Shown piece after piece: positions 40,601 to 48,110 of a stretch of DNA of 64,000 nt. A program made the position numbers and the translations under genes. The notes under the pieces are model-generated. The model ran no database searches. It was not told where the DNA came from and saw nothing but the letters and a program-made list of their open reading frames with translations. Numbering within the stretch: the first letter of the stretch is position 1; each line of letters begins with the position of its first letter. Source of the DNA: Acidobacteriota bacterium (lineage in GTDB: Bacteria; Acidobacteriota; Blastocatellia; Pyrinomonadales; Pyrinomonadaceae); NCBI GenBank assembly GCA_025463135.1, contig JAOAPY010000049.1, positions 62,001-126,000 on the forward strand. Direction: 5' to 3'.

Positions 40601-41902
40601 GTTGCTTATGTGGTTCCCGTTGCCGGGGCAAAGGTCGATCAAAAAGAGTTGCGCGCGTTTGTGCAACAGAAGCTGCCTGAATACATGACTCCTTCGGTAT
40701 TCGTTGAGCTGGAAAGGCTGCCGCTGACGCCGAGCGGAAAAGTAAATCGTCGCGCCTTGCCGGCGCCGGAATATACCGCACAACTAACGCAGAGCTTCGA
40801 GGCGCCCGGGACGGAATTGGAAAAGTTGCTGGCGATCATTTGGGCCGAAGTATTACGAGTTACTCGCGTCGGCATCAACGACAACTTCTTTGACCTGGGG
40901 GGCCATTCGCTACTGGCGGTGCGTCTCTTTGCGAAGATTGCTAAGACCCTCGGCGTGCACCTGCCGCTCGCGACTCTTTTCCAGGCGCCGACAATTTCGC
41001 AACTCGCTCAGATACTGCGCGAGGAGGGCTGGACGGCGCCATGGTCTTCCCTGGTGCCTATTCAGCCGCAGCGTGGCGACCGGCGACCACTCTTCTGCGT
41101 GCATGCAGTCGGTGGCAACGTGATCGAGTACCACGCGCTATCGCGTTATCTCGGTCCGGACCAGCCATTCTATGCTTTTCAGTCAGTCGGTCTTGACGGC
41201 CGGCAAACACCGCTGCGAAGCATCCAGGAAATGGCAAGCCACTACATCCAGGAGATGCGGGAACTACAGCCGCAGGGACCATATCTTCTGGGTGGGCACT
41301 CGTTGGGCGGCACGATTGCGTTTGAAATGGCCTGTCAGCTTCGCGAGCAAAATGAGCAGGTTGATCTGCTGGCCCTGTTTGATGCTTACCCGTTTGGTTA
41401 TTACAAGCTGCAGGCAGAGGCGCAGTCGCGCACCTATGCGGCCCGCCGCTTCTTCAAGCGCATGAAGTGTCACCTTGATAATCTGCGGCACGTGAAAGGT
41501 AAAGAGAAATTCGCTTATCTGATGCACAAGGCGCAGTTTGCTCCGATCAAGATCAAACAGCAGCTATGGCGCCGGACTTATCGACTGCGGAGATTCAATC
41601 GTGCGTTACCGGCCACGCTGCGCAACATTGAGGGGCTGAACTTTCTGGCGGCGCGCGAGTATGTGCCACGCATCTATCCCGGCCGGGTGGCCCTGTTTTG
41701 GGCGACTGGGGATCTGACTACCAGTTTCGATTTGCTGGACGGCTGGCGCACTCTGGCCGCTGGCGGCGTCGACGTTCACGAAATTTCCGGCAACCACATC
41801 AACATCATCCAGGAACCGCACGTTCGCGGGTTGGCAGCGGAACTAAAGGCCAGCCTGAACCAGGTGCAGCAGACACCCTCAACCACTGTACGCGCCGCGT
41901 AA
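34655..41902 (+). CDS. Nonribosomal peptide synthetase C-A-T-C-A-T-TE
   Basis: A 2415-aa dimodular synthetase. C1 (about 25-465, HHALLDG), A1 (480-985, YTSGSTGEPKG), T1 (LGGHSLLA, near 1020), C2 (1085-1515, HHIVSDG), A2 (1535-2030, YTSGSTGIPKG), T2 (LGGHSLLAV, near 2080) and a thioesterase (2130-2395; nucleophile in GGHSLGG near 2213, His in GNHINII). Pocket residues by eye are D-I-L-Q-L-G-M-I-W-K for A1, close to codes I recall for glycine, and G-D-W-V-T-S-L-A-D-K for A2, close to the beta-alanine code. No epimerase domain. It starts 11 bases after the loading protein. No MbtH or phosphopantetheinyl transferase gene is in the window. Confidence 0.9.
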   Translation: MSFELSNLAVKDVTATLASVFPAPAVEGTFPLSPTQAGMLFHSLLAPDAGIYLEQIILRLEGELDVRLFQNAWQKVVDHHEILRTSFSWEGQERPVQIVHRQVTMPFQILDWRELGQSDQASRLESFVRTDRISGFDFTAPPLMRIAVVRLADDAYLLIWTNHHALLDGWSQSLLLKQVFTVYGALSSGSEPVLEPSPSYRNYVNWLAAQDSSESERFWKETLKGFAAPTSLAIDRLTTDSLREVVKHAESELQLSSADTAELQAFARKHRITMFTLVQGAWALLLARYSGTDDVVFGSTVSMRPHELPDVESAVGLFISTIPVRVRLGAETDLISWLKELQLDAVEAREHQHTSLVDIQRWSEAPNGLSLFDSILVFENYPAEDDDGDSGRSVDMHRERSFLSRTNYPLTLLAFPDKQLQLIAIYDRDRFEPESIQRLLDHLRTILGEMAANPTRRLDQFSLLTPDERRQQLVEWNRTEVEYEKELRVNQLIEQQAERSPNAVAVVFERQTLTYAELNARANQLAHHLRGLGVGPESLVGICVERSLDMIVGLLGILKAGAAYVPLDPAFPHDRLAFMIKDASVPVLITQQELANGLPPHQARLVCLDSDWDIIERESTTNPVTAAGNNDLAYVIYTSGSTGEPKGVQIGHRALTNFLCSVRREPGLNANDVLVSVTTLSFDIAALELYLPLIVGARLVIANRDTAADGHQLQERVRETGATVVQATPATWRMLIDAGWRGDKRLKVLCGGEALARDLADRLLELCGSVWNMYGPTETTIWSTVWKVEPGDGPVSIGRPLANTQIYLLDKHLSPVPIGVAGELHIGGDGLARGYLNRPELSAEKFIRNPFGSEPGSRLYKTGDLARYLPNGNIECLGRSDDQVKLRGFRIELGEIESVLRRHDQVRESVVMAREDTLGNKRLVAYVVPNFPGQLDNVELRTYLQAKLPEYMLPSAVIELAELPLTPNGKVNRRALPAPDYEAQLRDAYVPPRTPVEELLCGIWAEVLKVARVGINDNFFELGGHSLLATQVVSRVLQTFGSQLPLRALFEAPTIATFAERVHRLSNEETASTSPIARAAKQESPPLSFAQQRLWFLDQLEGQSGSYNISRAVRMVGVIDVPLLEESLSAIVARHDSLRTNFELMDGEPLQTIAAPWEMKVSLVDLRGKTEAAVRQAVVQIAECPFDLAHDRLLRASLLQLDEHDHVLLLTMHHIVSDGWSLSVLFREIGVLYEAFVTHQPSPLADLPIQYSDFALWQREWLEGEVLEKQLDYWRTQLAGAPPILEIPTDRPRPPIQTFNGANHTLVVPPSLRDSLVALSRRTDTTLFMTLLAAFQTLLSRYANQEDIVLGTPIANRTRRETEDLVGFFVNTLLMRTDLSGNPGFRELLRRVREVSLQAYAHQDVPFEKLVEELKPERNLSHMPLFQVMVVFQNEPEATLTLPALELQDFNIQSEISKFDLTLYIAESPEGLRLTFEFNTDLFNAVTIEQMGSHFATLLAAVVANPDQRLADLPLLTDSERRRLLVDWRQPQTPYPLRCIHELFAEQVSKTPDATAVVFENHPITFAELDQRANQLAHYLQKRGVGPEVIVAVCLERSIEMVIALLGVLKAGGAFVPVDPSYPAERVAFLLTDSHARIVLTQQRVRETLPVSSAEMICLDAGWGEILRESRKAPACAATPENAAYLIYTSGSTGIPKGSISPHRASINRFAWMWNRFPFAEGEVCCQKTSLSFGDSIWENFGPLLRGIPIVIIPDEMVKDPRQFVALLNTHGVTRLVLVPSLLRVILEQETNLAQALSRLKYWTCSGEALTLDLARAFKERMPDAVMINLYGSSEIAADVTCYVVDEPDQLATVPIGRPITNIESYILDQSFEPVPVGVCGELYIAGAGLARSYFDHPELTAERFLPSPFSTVPGSRMFRTGDLARYREDGTIEFLGRADYQVKIRGFRVELGDIEFALSRHRAVCESVVVAREDDSGDRRLVAYVVPVAGAKVDQKELRAFVQQKLPEYMTPSVFVELERLPLTPSGKVNRRALPAPEYTAQLTQSFEAPGTELEKLLAIIWAEVLRVTRVGINDNFFDLGGHSLLAVRLFAKIAKTLGVHLPLATLFQAPTISQLAQILREEGWTAPWSSLVPIQPQRGDRRPLFCVHAVGGNVIEYHALSRYLGPDQPFYAFQSVGLDGRQTPLRSIQEMASHYIQEMRELQPQGPYLLGGHSLGGTIAFEMACQLREQNEQVDLLALFDAYPFGYYKLQAEAQSRTYAARRFFKRMKCHLDNLRHVKGKEKFAYLMHKAQFAPIKIKQQLWRRTYRLRRFNRALPATLRNIEGLNFLAAREYVPRIYPGRVALFWATGDLTTSFDLLDGWRTLAAGGVDVHEISGNHINIIQEPHVRGLAAELKASLNQVQQTPSTTVRAA

Positions 41903-41923
41903 AGACTGGTGGATCATTAGTCC

Positions 41924-41953
41924 TGTCAGTACCACCTGCGCAGCGGCTGGGTT
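41924..41953 (+). repeat. GTCAGTACCACCTGCG repeat (half copy)
   Basis: A single arm in the 62-base gap between the convergent synthetase and hsdR genes. It may serve as the only spacer or terminator here. Confidence 0.6.
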
Positions 41954-41964
41954 CTTTCGCACTT

Positions 41965-44352
41965 TCACGCGGCCTTTTCGTATAGATACTTCTGGAAACC
42001 CGCGAAGACCTTTCCGATCTCGTCCGGTCTGCCGAGGTCGGCAACCGCATCGGAAATCGATCCGTGGTATTTAAGGCGGAGCAACGGAGGCAGCTTCTCC
42101 TGGTCGAGTTCTTCCACCCCCACACTCACATAATGCGAAAGCACGAAATCGAGAAAGACCTGATGCTTGCTATTGAAGTGAGTGTTGATCTCCACCTTTG
42201 CCTTCGCGGCGCGTTCCGCGCGACTTAAAGTTGGCAGCGCGTAAGCCACGTAGGCGAGCACATCAAAGAGATCGCTATTCTCGGCGTCGATGATCTTTTG
42301 CATCTCAGACATTTGCTCTCTGCCGAATCCCTTTTCGGCCAAACCTTGCAGCAGTCGCGCACGCGTCTCCGGCTGACTCCACAGCGCGCGGAGTTCATCT
42401 TCGTTCTTAAAGAATTCGGGCAGCTTCCCGAAAAGCATTTCCACGAATTGCGGTGCAGACATCGGCGTTCCGTCCGGGTGCCAAAAGCTCGTAGCCATCA
42501 TGTGTTGAATCGTTCGCTCTTTTCCGTCGGCGAGTTTCACCTTTGCCTTCTTCTTACACTCACAGGGCCGTTTGCCGCACTTGTCGCAGACTCCCGGATC
42601 ACACTCACAAGGTCGTCGGCCACATACGGCGCAAGGCTTCGGCGGTTTCTTCTCGCACACGCACGGACTCGCGTTGCAAGTCGGACAAACCTCTGGAGCG
42701 AGAGGCGGCCCATCCCATTCTGGATCCGCGAAGTGATCATAGGCTCGCACAAAGTCGTAAATCGTGAAGTAATCCTTCCCGTCATATAGGCGCGTCCCTC
42801 GTCCAATAATTTGCTTGAACTCAATAATTGAATTGATCGAGCGCAGGAGCACGATGTTGCGTATGTTTCGCGCGTCCACGCCGGTTGAAAGCTTTTGCGA
42901 AGTGGTAAGAATCGTCGGGATCGTCTTGTCGTTATCCTGGAACTCTCTCAAGAACTGTTCGCCACGTTCGCCATCGTCGGCGGTAACCCGCGCGCAATAG
43001 TTCGGGTCGCTGGTCGACTTCATTTGATTGATTAGATCGCGCACTGCGAGAGAGTGGTCTTGCGTGGCGCAGAAAACCAGAGTCTTCTCGTTCTGGTTAA
43101 TCTGCTCCATAAAAATCTCAACTCGTTTCTTCTCTCGTTCCTTGATCTCAATAATCTTATTGAAGTCGCGTTCCGCATAGCGCTTCCCTGCCTCAATCTC
43201 GCCTTCGACTAACGTGTCATCCGCCGTGTACACATATTCGTCAAGCGTCGTAGAAATCTGTTTCACCTTGAACGGCGTCAGGAAGCCATCATTGATTCCT
43301 GTCTTCAGAGAGTAGACGTAAACGGGGTCGCCAAAGTATCTGTAAGTGTCCGCGTTGTCTTTGCGCTTAGGCGTGGCAGTAAGCCCAAGCTGCACAGCGG
43401 GCGCGAAATAATTCATAATGTCGCGCCAGTTGCTCTCATCATTCGCGCCGCCGCGATGACACTCGTCAATAACGATGAAGTCAAAGAAGTCGGGAGGATA
43501 GTCGCCGAAGTAAGGCGCAGGCTCACCGTCTTCGGCGGTTCCGCTCATAAAGGTTTGGAAGATGGTAAAGAACACACTCGCGTTCTTTGGCACTCTTCCT
43601 TTTTTGCGAATGTCCTCGGGTTTGACTCGCGCTAGTGCGTCATCGGCAAATGCGGCGAATGATGTGAAATCGTTAAAAGCCTGCGTCGCCAGATTGTTTC
43701 GATCAGCGAGGAATAGAACTCGTGGCCTTCGCACCGGCTCGCCGCTCAAGTTCCAGCGCGTTTCAAAGAGTTTCCAGGCAATTTGGAACGCGATGGAAGT
43801 CTTGCCGGTGCCCGTGGCGAGCGTAAGCAGGATACGGTTCTCGCCTGTCGCGATGCGTTCCAGTACGCGATTCACGGCGATTTCCTGGTAGTACCGAATC
43901 AACCAACTGCCGCTCTTGTCGGGATAGGGGATGGCGTCGAATCGATCGCGCCAGACATTCACTTCCGCAAAGGTGAGATTCCAAAGTTCCTGAGGGCTGG
44001 GATATGAAACGACGTCGCCTTCAAGGCCGGTCGTCATGTCAACGCGGTAGATGGCTTGACCGTTGGTTGAATAAGCAAAGCGAGCGCCCAGCTTGGTTGC
44101 GTATGCTTTCGCCTGAGCAAGGCCGCCGGTGTAATGCTTGTCCCATGCCTTAGCTTCAATCACTCCCAACTTGTGATTGCGATACATAAGAACGTAGTCC
44201 GCGATCTCTGCCTTTGACGGGCGACCGTGTCCTTCGATTCGCCCCGGACAGATGTGCTCACGCCGTACCCTGCTGCCATCGACGACACCCCACCCTGCCG
44301 CCGTCAATGCGGGGTCGATGTGTTCGGCTCTGGTCTCGGCTTCGTTGAGCAT
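41965..44352 (-). CDS. hsdR: Type I restriction enzyme, R subunit (HsdR)
   Basis: A 795-aa restriction and translocation subunit. The N-terminal nuclease has IADYVLMYRN then GVIEAKAWDK (the D...ExK core). The helicase has Walker A TLATGTGKTS, VIDECHRGG and GLTATPKRKD, followed by QIIGRGTRL. Between the helicase and the C-terminal part is an insert at about residues 553-600 with thirteen cysteines in CxxC and PCxC patterns, likely to bind metal. It forms a complex with HsdM and HsdS. ATG 44352 gives the usual N-terminus (NEAETRAEHIDPAL). Confidence 0.92.
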   Translation of the reverse strand: MLNEAETRAEHIDPALTAAGWGVVDGSRVRREHICPGRIEGHGRPSKAEIADYVLMYRNHKLGVIEAKAWDKHYTGGLAQAKAYATKLGARFAYSTNGQAIYRVDMTTGLEGDVVSYPSPQELWNLTFAEVNVWRDRFDAIPYPDKSGSWLIRYYQEIAVNRVLERIATGENRILLTLATGTGKTSIAFQIAWKLFETRWNLSGEPVRRPRVLFLADRNNLATQAFNDFTSFAAFADDALARVKPEDIRKKGRVPKNASVFFTIFQTFMSGTAEDGEPAPYFGDYPPDFFDFIVIDECHRGGANDESNWRDIMNYFAPAVQLGLTATPKRKDNADTYRYFGDPVYVYSLKTGINDGFLTPFKVKQISTTLDEYVYTADDTLVEGEIEAGKRYAERDFNKIIEIKEREKKRVEIFMEQINQNEKTLVFCATQDHSLAVRDLINQMKSTSDPNYCARVTADDGERGEQFLREFQDNDKTIPTILTTSQKLSTGVDARNIRNIVLLRSINSIIEFKQIIGRGTRLYDGKDYFTIYDFVRAYDHFADPEWDGPPLAPEVCPTCNASPCVCEKKPPKPCAVCGRRPCECDPGVCDKCGKRPCECKKKAKVKLADGKERTIQHMMATSFWHPDGTPMSAPQFVEMLFGKLPEFFKNEDELRALWSQPETRARLLQGLAEKGFGREQMSEMQKIIDAENSDLFDVLAYVAYALPTLSRAERAAKAKVEINTHFNSKHQVFLDFVLSHYVSVGVEELDQEKLPPLLRLKYHGSISDAVADLGRPDEIGKVFAGFQKYLYEKAA

Positions 44353-44371
44353 TTGGTGTGTGTCGATTAAA

Positions 44372-44580
44372 AGTCCTCGACGCGTAGCGTCGACATGAGT
44401 TTAGCCCGGCGTTTCAACGCCGGGATCCGAACCTAGAACGGCGCTCATCGCGTCAGCGAGGAATGAAAACCAAGGTTGCATTTTCATCGCGTCGCTACGC
44501 GACGCAACCAATCAATCTTGCCTCTTACCCGGCGTTGAAACGCCGGGCTATATTTACACCGACGCTACGCGTCGAGGACC
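44372..44580. repeat. Palindromic element inside hsd operon
   Basis: Arms 44372-44425 and 44527-44580 are nearly perfect inverted copies. Each contains CCTCGACGCGTAGCGTCG and GCCCGGCGTTTCAACGCCGG or their inverse. A smaller inverted pair (CGTCAGCG, AATGAAAA with TTTTCAT, GTCGCTACGCGAC) fills the centre. It lies between the remnant of a small gene and the start of hsdR. The gap 44353-44698 contains only this element and the remnant. Confidence 0.8.
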
Positions 44581-44582
44581 TC

Positions 44583-44680
44583 GCTCTTACCAATCCAGTT
44601 GGAACGGTGACCAGGCGGAATCCATCCGGATCGCCATCGGCGACATAGATGCGTAATTCGAATGGGGGTTGGTTACTCAT
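44583..44680 (-). pseudogene. N-terminal remnant of a GIY-YIG-type small protein gene
   Basis: Read from ATG 44680 the sequence gives MSNQPPFELRIYVADGDPDG, then FRLV. A missing base shifts the frame, and RSNWIGKS continues in another frame up to 44583. Together this resembles the start of GIY-YIG nuclease-family proteins often encoded beside type I restriction genes, which I recall as beginning with VADGDPDGLRxVERSNWxG. The rest is absent and the palindromic element abuts it. The reading starts 18 bases after the hsdS stop, as expected for a former operon member. Confidence 0.65.
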
Positions 44681-44698
44681 GGAGTATCGCTGGCATTT

Positions 44699-45883
44699 CT
44701 ACAGTTCGCCGCTGAAGGCTTGGTGCAGCAGTGACTTTTTCAACGCCTCGAGCGCGGCCAGCTTTTGCCGGTAAAGCGAATCAAGGTGTTGGGTTTCGAT
44801 TGATAGTTCTTCAAACTTTAGAACGGCTTGACGTAGCACTGACAACGGTGGCAACGGAAGCTCGAATCGGGCAAGCACCTCGCCCGTGAAATGCTGAATA
44901 CCTGTTCCGCTAAAATGCTGTCTCAGCTCTCCACTCTTATCTTGAGCATACAAATAATAGACAAACCATTTGTTGTGCTCTGGCTCGTGAAATCGAACCC
45001 GATGAAGAGCCTTCTGAAAATAGACTGGATAATCTTCGTCCCAAATTGCAGCCCGTCCCGGATACCCGCCCTCGCAAATTAAGACGTCTCCTTTGATCGC
45101 TGTGTATTTTTCGGTCTCGCCCGGCAGGAATGGCATTTGTAGAAGGTCCGACAAATCGAACTTGAACCAGCGGACGTTGATGTTTCGCAGGTAAGGCCGC
45201 AACTCTCCTTTGTTTTTAGCCTTGTCTAGCATCTTGCCCAGCGAGTGCTCCGCAATCTCGCTAGTCTTCTTAACAACCCAACCGGGACCGCGCTGGATGA
45301 AAGCGGATTGGAGATGGCTTTCGAAGAGGGCGCGGGCGTTTTGGAGGTTCTTTTGGGCGTTTGCTTTGGCGGTAGCGATGCCGTCAAACGCTTCGTCGAG
45401 GATGCCGACGATCCGCTTCTGTTCGGGGAGCGCGGGGAACTCAATTGGAATCGTTTTGAGCAAGCTCGCCTTAATTCCTTGAACCGTAGCGCCAGTTCCT
45501 TGTCCAAGAATCCGATTCTGCGCCACATCAGACAGAAGGAGATATTTGAGAAACGTGCGGTCGAGGTTGTTCGCCGACGGTTGCAGCACAATGATTCGTT
45601 GCGCGAAGATAACTTTTGCGTCGGTATCGAGCTGGGCGACGTTTGCAAGCGGAGCTTCGGTTGTGAATAGCACGTCGCCTTTCTTTGGAATGCCGCGAGT
45701 CATCCACCCGTCGTAGGATTCCGGCGATACAAATTCCATCGGCGTCTCTTGCAGATATCCCATCTTCACGTTCTTGGCCGTTATAAGCCGCAATCCGCTG
45801 GCTGTCTTCTCCGGCGTCTTGCCACGGTAATCAATGAACCGGCAAATTTCCCCAAGTTGTTTGCTCTGCCACCCGTTCTTCAT
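44699..45883 (-). CDS. hsdS: Type I restriction specificity subunit (HsdS)
   Basis: A 394-aa DNA recognition subunit with two target-recognition domains, each followed by a helical spacer. The first half has LGEICRFIDYRGKTPEK and the conserved spacer start LPEQKRIVGILDEAF. The second half has GDVLICEGGYPGR-like beta structure and ends in a helix (KLAALEALKKSLLHQAFSGEL). Its start overlaps the hsdM stop (ATGA). The recognised sequence cannot be deduced. Length is normal. Confidence 0.92.
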   Translation of the reverse strand: MKNGWQSKQLGEICRFIDYRGKTPEKTASGLRLITAKNVKMGYLQETPMEFVSPESYDGWMTRGIPKKGDVLFTTEAPLANVAQLDTDAKVIFAQRIIVLQPSANNLDRTFLKYLLLSDVAQNRILGQGTGATVQGIKASLLKTIPIEFPALPEQKRIVGILDEAFDGIATAKANAQKNLQNARALFESHLQSAFIQRGPGWVVKKTSEIAEHSLGKMLDKAKNKGELRPYLRNINVRWFKFDLSDLLQMPFLPGETEKYTAIKGDVLICEGGYPGRAAIWDEDYPVYFQKALHRVRFHEPEHNKWFVYYLYAQDKSGELRQHFSGTGIQHFTGEVLARFELPLPPLSVLRQAVLKFEELSIETQHLDSLYRQKLAALEALKKSLLHQAFSGEL

Positions 45884-47472
45884 AGCAGTGCCTTGATGTT
45901 CTCCAACACCTCCGCGCTCTCGGCGTCCAGGGCGGAGATTTCGTTCATGATTGCTCGCGGGCTACGGTGCGTAATTTCTTCGCCGGCATTCGGGTTCTTC
46001 GCGGCGACGTCGAACGTTGTCTGATCGATGCTCTTGGCATCGACGCTCCAACTCTTAGGCGAGTTGGCGAAGGTCTTTTGCAGCTTCACGAATTCAACAA
46101 GGTCATCATCGTTGAGCGGATTTGTTTTCCCGAGGTTGCGGCCGGGATCGAGTTGATAGAACCAGATCTTTCGAGTCTTCGTGCCTTTCTCAAAGAAGAG
46201 CACCACGGTCTTTACGCCCGCGCCCTGGAATGTGCCACTGGGACAATCGAGCACCGTGTGGAGGCTGCAACCCTCCAAAAGCATCTTGCGCAGACTCACC
46301 GAAGCATTGTCGGTATTCGATAGAAAAGTGTTTTTGATTACGATGCCCGCACGACCGCCGGCTTTCAGACTCTTGATGAAGTGCTGTAGAAAAAGGAATG
46401 CCGTTTCGCCCGTGCGGATGGGAAAGTTCTGCTGCACTTCCTTGCGCTCTTTGCCACCGAATGGTGGATTCGCCATTACCAACTCGTAGCGATCCTTTTC
46501 CTGAATGTCGGCAAGGTTTTCGCTGAGCGTGTTGGTGTGGATAACGTTCGGCGCTTCGATGCCGTGCAGGATCATGTTCATGATCGCGATCACATAGGCG
46601 AGCGATTTCTTTTCCTTGCCATAGAAAGTTTTTGTCTGGAGGGTGACGAGGTCCCTTGTCGTCAGCTTGCCGTGAGACTTCAAGTAGTCGAATGACTCGC
46701 AGAGGAACCCGGCCGAGCCGCACGCGCCATCGTAAATCTTCTCGCCGATCTTAGGCTTGACGACTTGCACGATGGCGCGGATGAGTGGGCGCGGCGTGTA
46801 GTACTCGCCGCCGTTGCGCCCGGCGTTGCCCATGTTCTTAATCTTGGCTTCGTAGAGGTGCGAGAGTTCGTGCTTCTCCTGCTGCGAGCGGAAGCGCAGT
46901 TCATCGATGTGCTCGACAATCTCGCGCAGGTTGTAGCCACTCTGAATCTTGTTTTTGATCTCGCCGAAAATTTCTCCGATCTTGTATTCGATGGTGTTCG
47001 GGCCGGTCGCTCTTTGCTTGAAGCCGTGCAGGTAGGGAAATAGTTTCTGATTAACGAAATCTCTGAGGTCATCGCCGACCATCGCGGTGTTGTGATCGAG
47101 CTTACCCTCAGCAGTCTTGGGCGCAGCCCAGCTTTCCCAACGATACGGTTTATCCAGAATGTAGGTGTACTTCTTTCCGTCAAGTGCGGCCTCATCGGCT
47201 TTATCCTGTTCAAGACCGTCAAGGTATTTCAGGAAGAGGAGCCATGAAGTCTGCTCTGTGTAGTCCAACTCGGTAGTGCAACCGGCTTCCTTCCGCAGGA
47301 TGTCATCGATATTTCTAAACGCTTGCTCAAAGCTGGGTCCCTTTTGATTATCGCGCTGGGTACGATCTTCCGAAGTGATTTGTCGTCCGTGAATCGCCCT
47401 TCTGTTACCCCCGCCATTCGAGGATGGACTTTTGCTTGGATGTGAAATTGCGGTCTTTCTGAGTATAGGCAT
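45880..47472 (-). CDS. hsdM: Type I restriction-modification DNA methyltransferase (HsdM)
   Basis: An N6-adenine methyltransferase subunit with the HsdM N-terminal helical domain (FEQAFRNIDDILRKEAGCTT), the SAM-binding block IYDGACGSAGFL and the catalytic ANPPFGG. ATG 47472 gives 530 aa, but the first 40 or so residues are atypical, and homologues begin close to the FEQAF segment. No ATG, GTG or TTG lies in frame between them, so either this ATG is used or the 5' end has mutated. The open frame extends further up to 47670 over repeat-derived sequence, which I reject. Confidence 0.85.
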   Translation of the reverse strand: MPILRKTAISHPSKSPSSNGGGNRRAIHGRQITSEDRTQRDNQKGPSFEQAFRNIDDILRKEAGCTTELDYTEQTSWLLFLKYLDGLEQDKADEAALDGKKYTYILDKPYRWESWAAPKTAEGKLDHNTAMVGDDLRDFVNQKLFPYLHGFKQRATGPNTIEYKIGEIFGEIKNKIQSGYNLREIVEHIDELRFRSQQEKHELSHLYEAKIKNMGNAGRNGGEYYTPRPLIRAIVQVVKPKIGEKIYDGACGSAGFLCESFDYLKSHGKLTTRDLVTLQTKTFYGKEKKSLAYVIAIMNMILHGIEAPNVIHTNTLSENLADIQEKDRYELVMANPPFGGKERKEVQQNFPIRTGETAFLFLQHFIKSLKAGGRAGIVIKNTFLSNTDNASVSLRKMLLEGCSLHTVLDCPSGTFQGAGVKTVVLFFEKGTKTRKIWFYQLDPGRNLGKTNPLNDDDLVEFVKLQKTFANSPKSWSVDAKSIDQTTFDVAAKNPNAGEEITHRSPRAIMNEISALDAESAEVLENIKALL

Positions 47473-48110
47473 TTGTTTCCGTAAGTGGCCGCTGTTGTCA
47501 GCGGAAAACTTCGTATTGCTTCTCTCGGCACACCTGCGTGAGCAGATGGGTTTAATGATGCGGGCGCAGCGTGACAGAACCGTGCGACGTGATCGGGATG
47601 ACTTGGAGCTGAAGCACGAGGTGCGGTGGTCGACGTGCAAACAAAGGCATATATTGCCTGAAGTCGGCAAATAATTCTATGTGCTGGAGTTGGGGACGTT
47701 GGATGGGATCTTTGCAGCAGCGCTGCAAGAGCGTGAACCCACCGCTAAGGCAGTTGGCAGTGACAGGACTTGAGTGCAGGTTCTCTCAGTACCACCCTGT
47801 ACCGCGGGCTGCCAGGCTGCAGGTTGTGCGCAACTTTCAACTTTGTTTCCAGCACATCGGTCAGGAGGCCGGCAGCCTGCTGTACACCCACCCGCTGACG
47901 CACTGTTACCGACAGGCAGGCAGGATGCCTGCGCTCTCAGGCTCGCCGCCCGGGTTCGTTTGACGCCAACTCGCCGAATAACTTATCTTCAACACGCAGC
48001 CCGTCAAGTCCTTATGGGCAGCGATGCCGTTAATGTCCAGGATTCAAGCTCTCCCGACGCTTGCATCTGTCACTTACTATCGTCCAATCAACCCAGAGCT
48101 ATTTGTTTTT
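47473..48110. other. Intergenic region with degraded repeats
   Basis: A gap of about 640 bases between divergent hsdM and the subtilase. It contains pieces of the GTCAGTACCACC family near 47540-47555 (CACCTGCGTGAGCAGATGGG) and 47784-47815, and a further decayed piece near 47886-47900 (CCACCCGCTGACGC). No gene is supportable. Promoters for both flanking genes should lie here, but none is clear. Confidence 0.5.

Noticed and set aside
40383-41134. Several open frames antisense to or in other frames of the synthetase gene
   Set aside because: GC-rich coding DNA produces long shadow frames; none has conserved motifs.
47473-47670. Extension of the hsdM frame to 47670
   Set aside because: The residues are Ser/Arg/Cys-rich, unlike HsdM, and overlap repeat-derived sequence.
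48024-48110. Longer N-terminus of the subtilase
   Set aside because: The 29 extra residues would hide the signal peptide that begins at ATG 48111.
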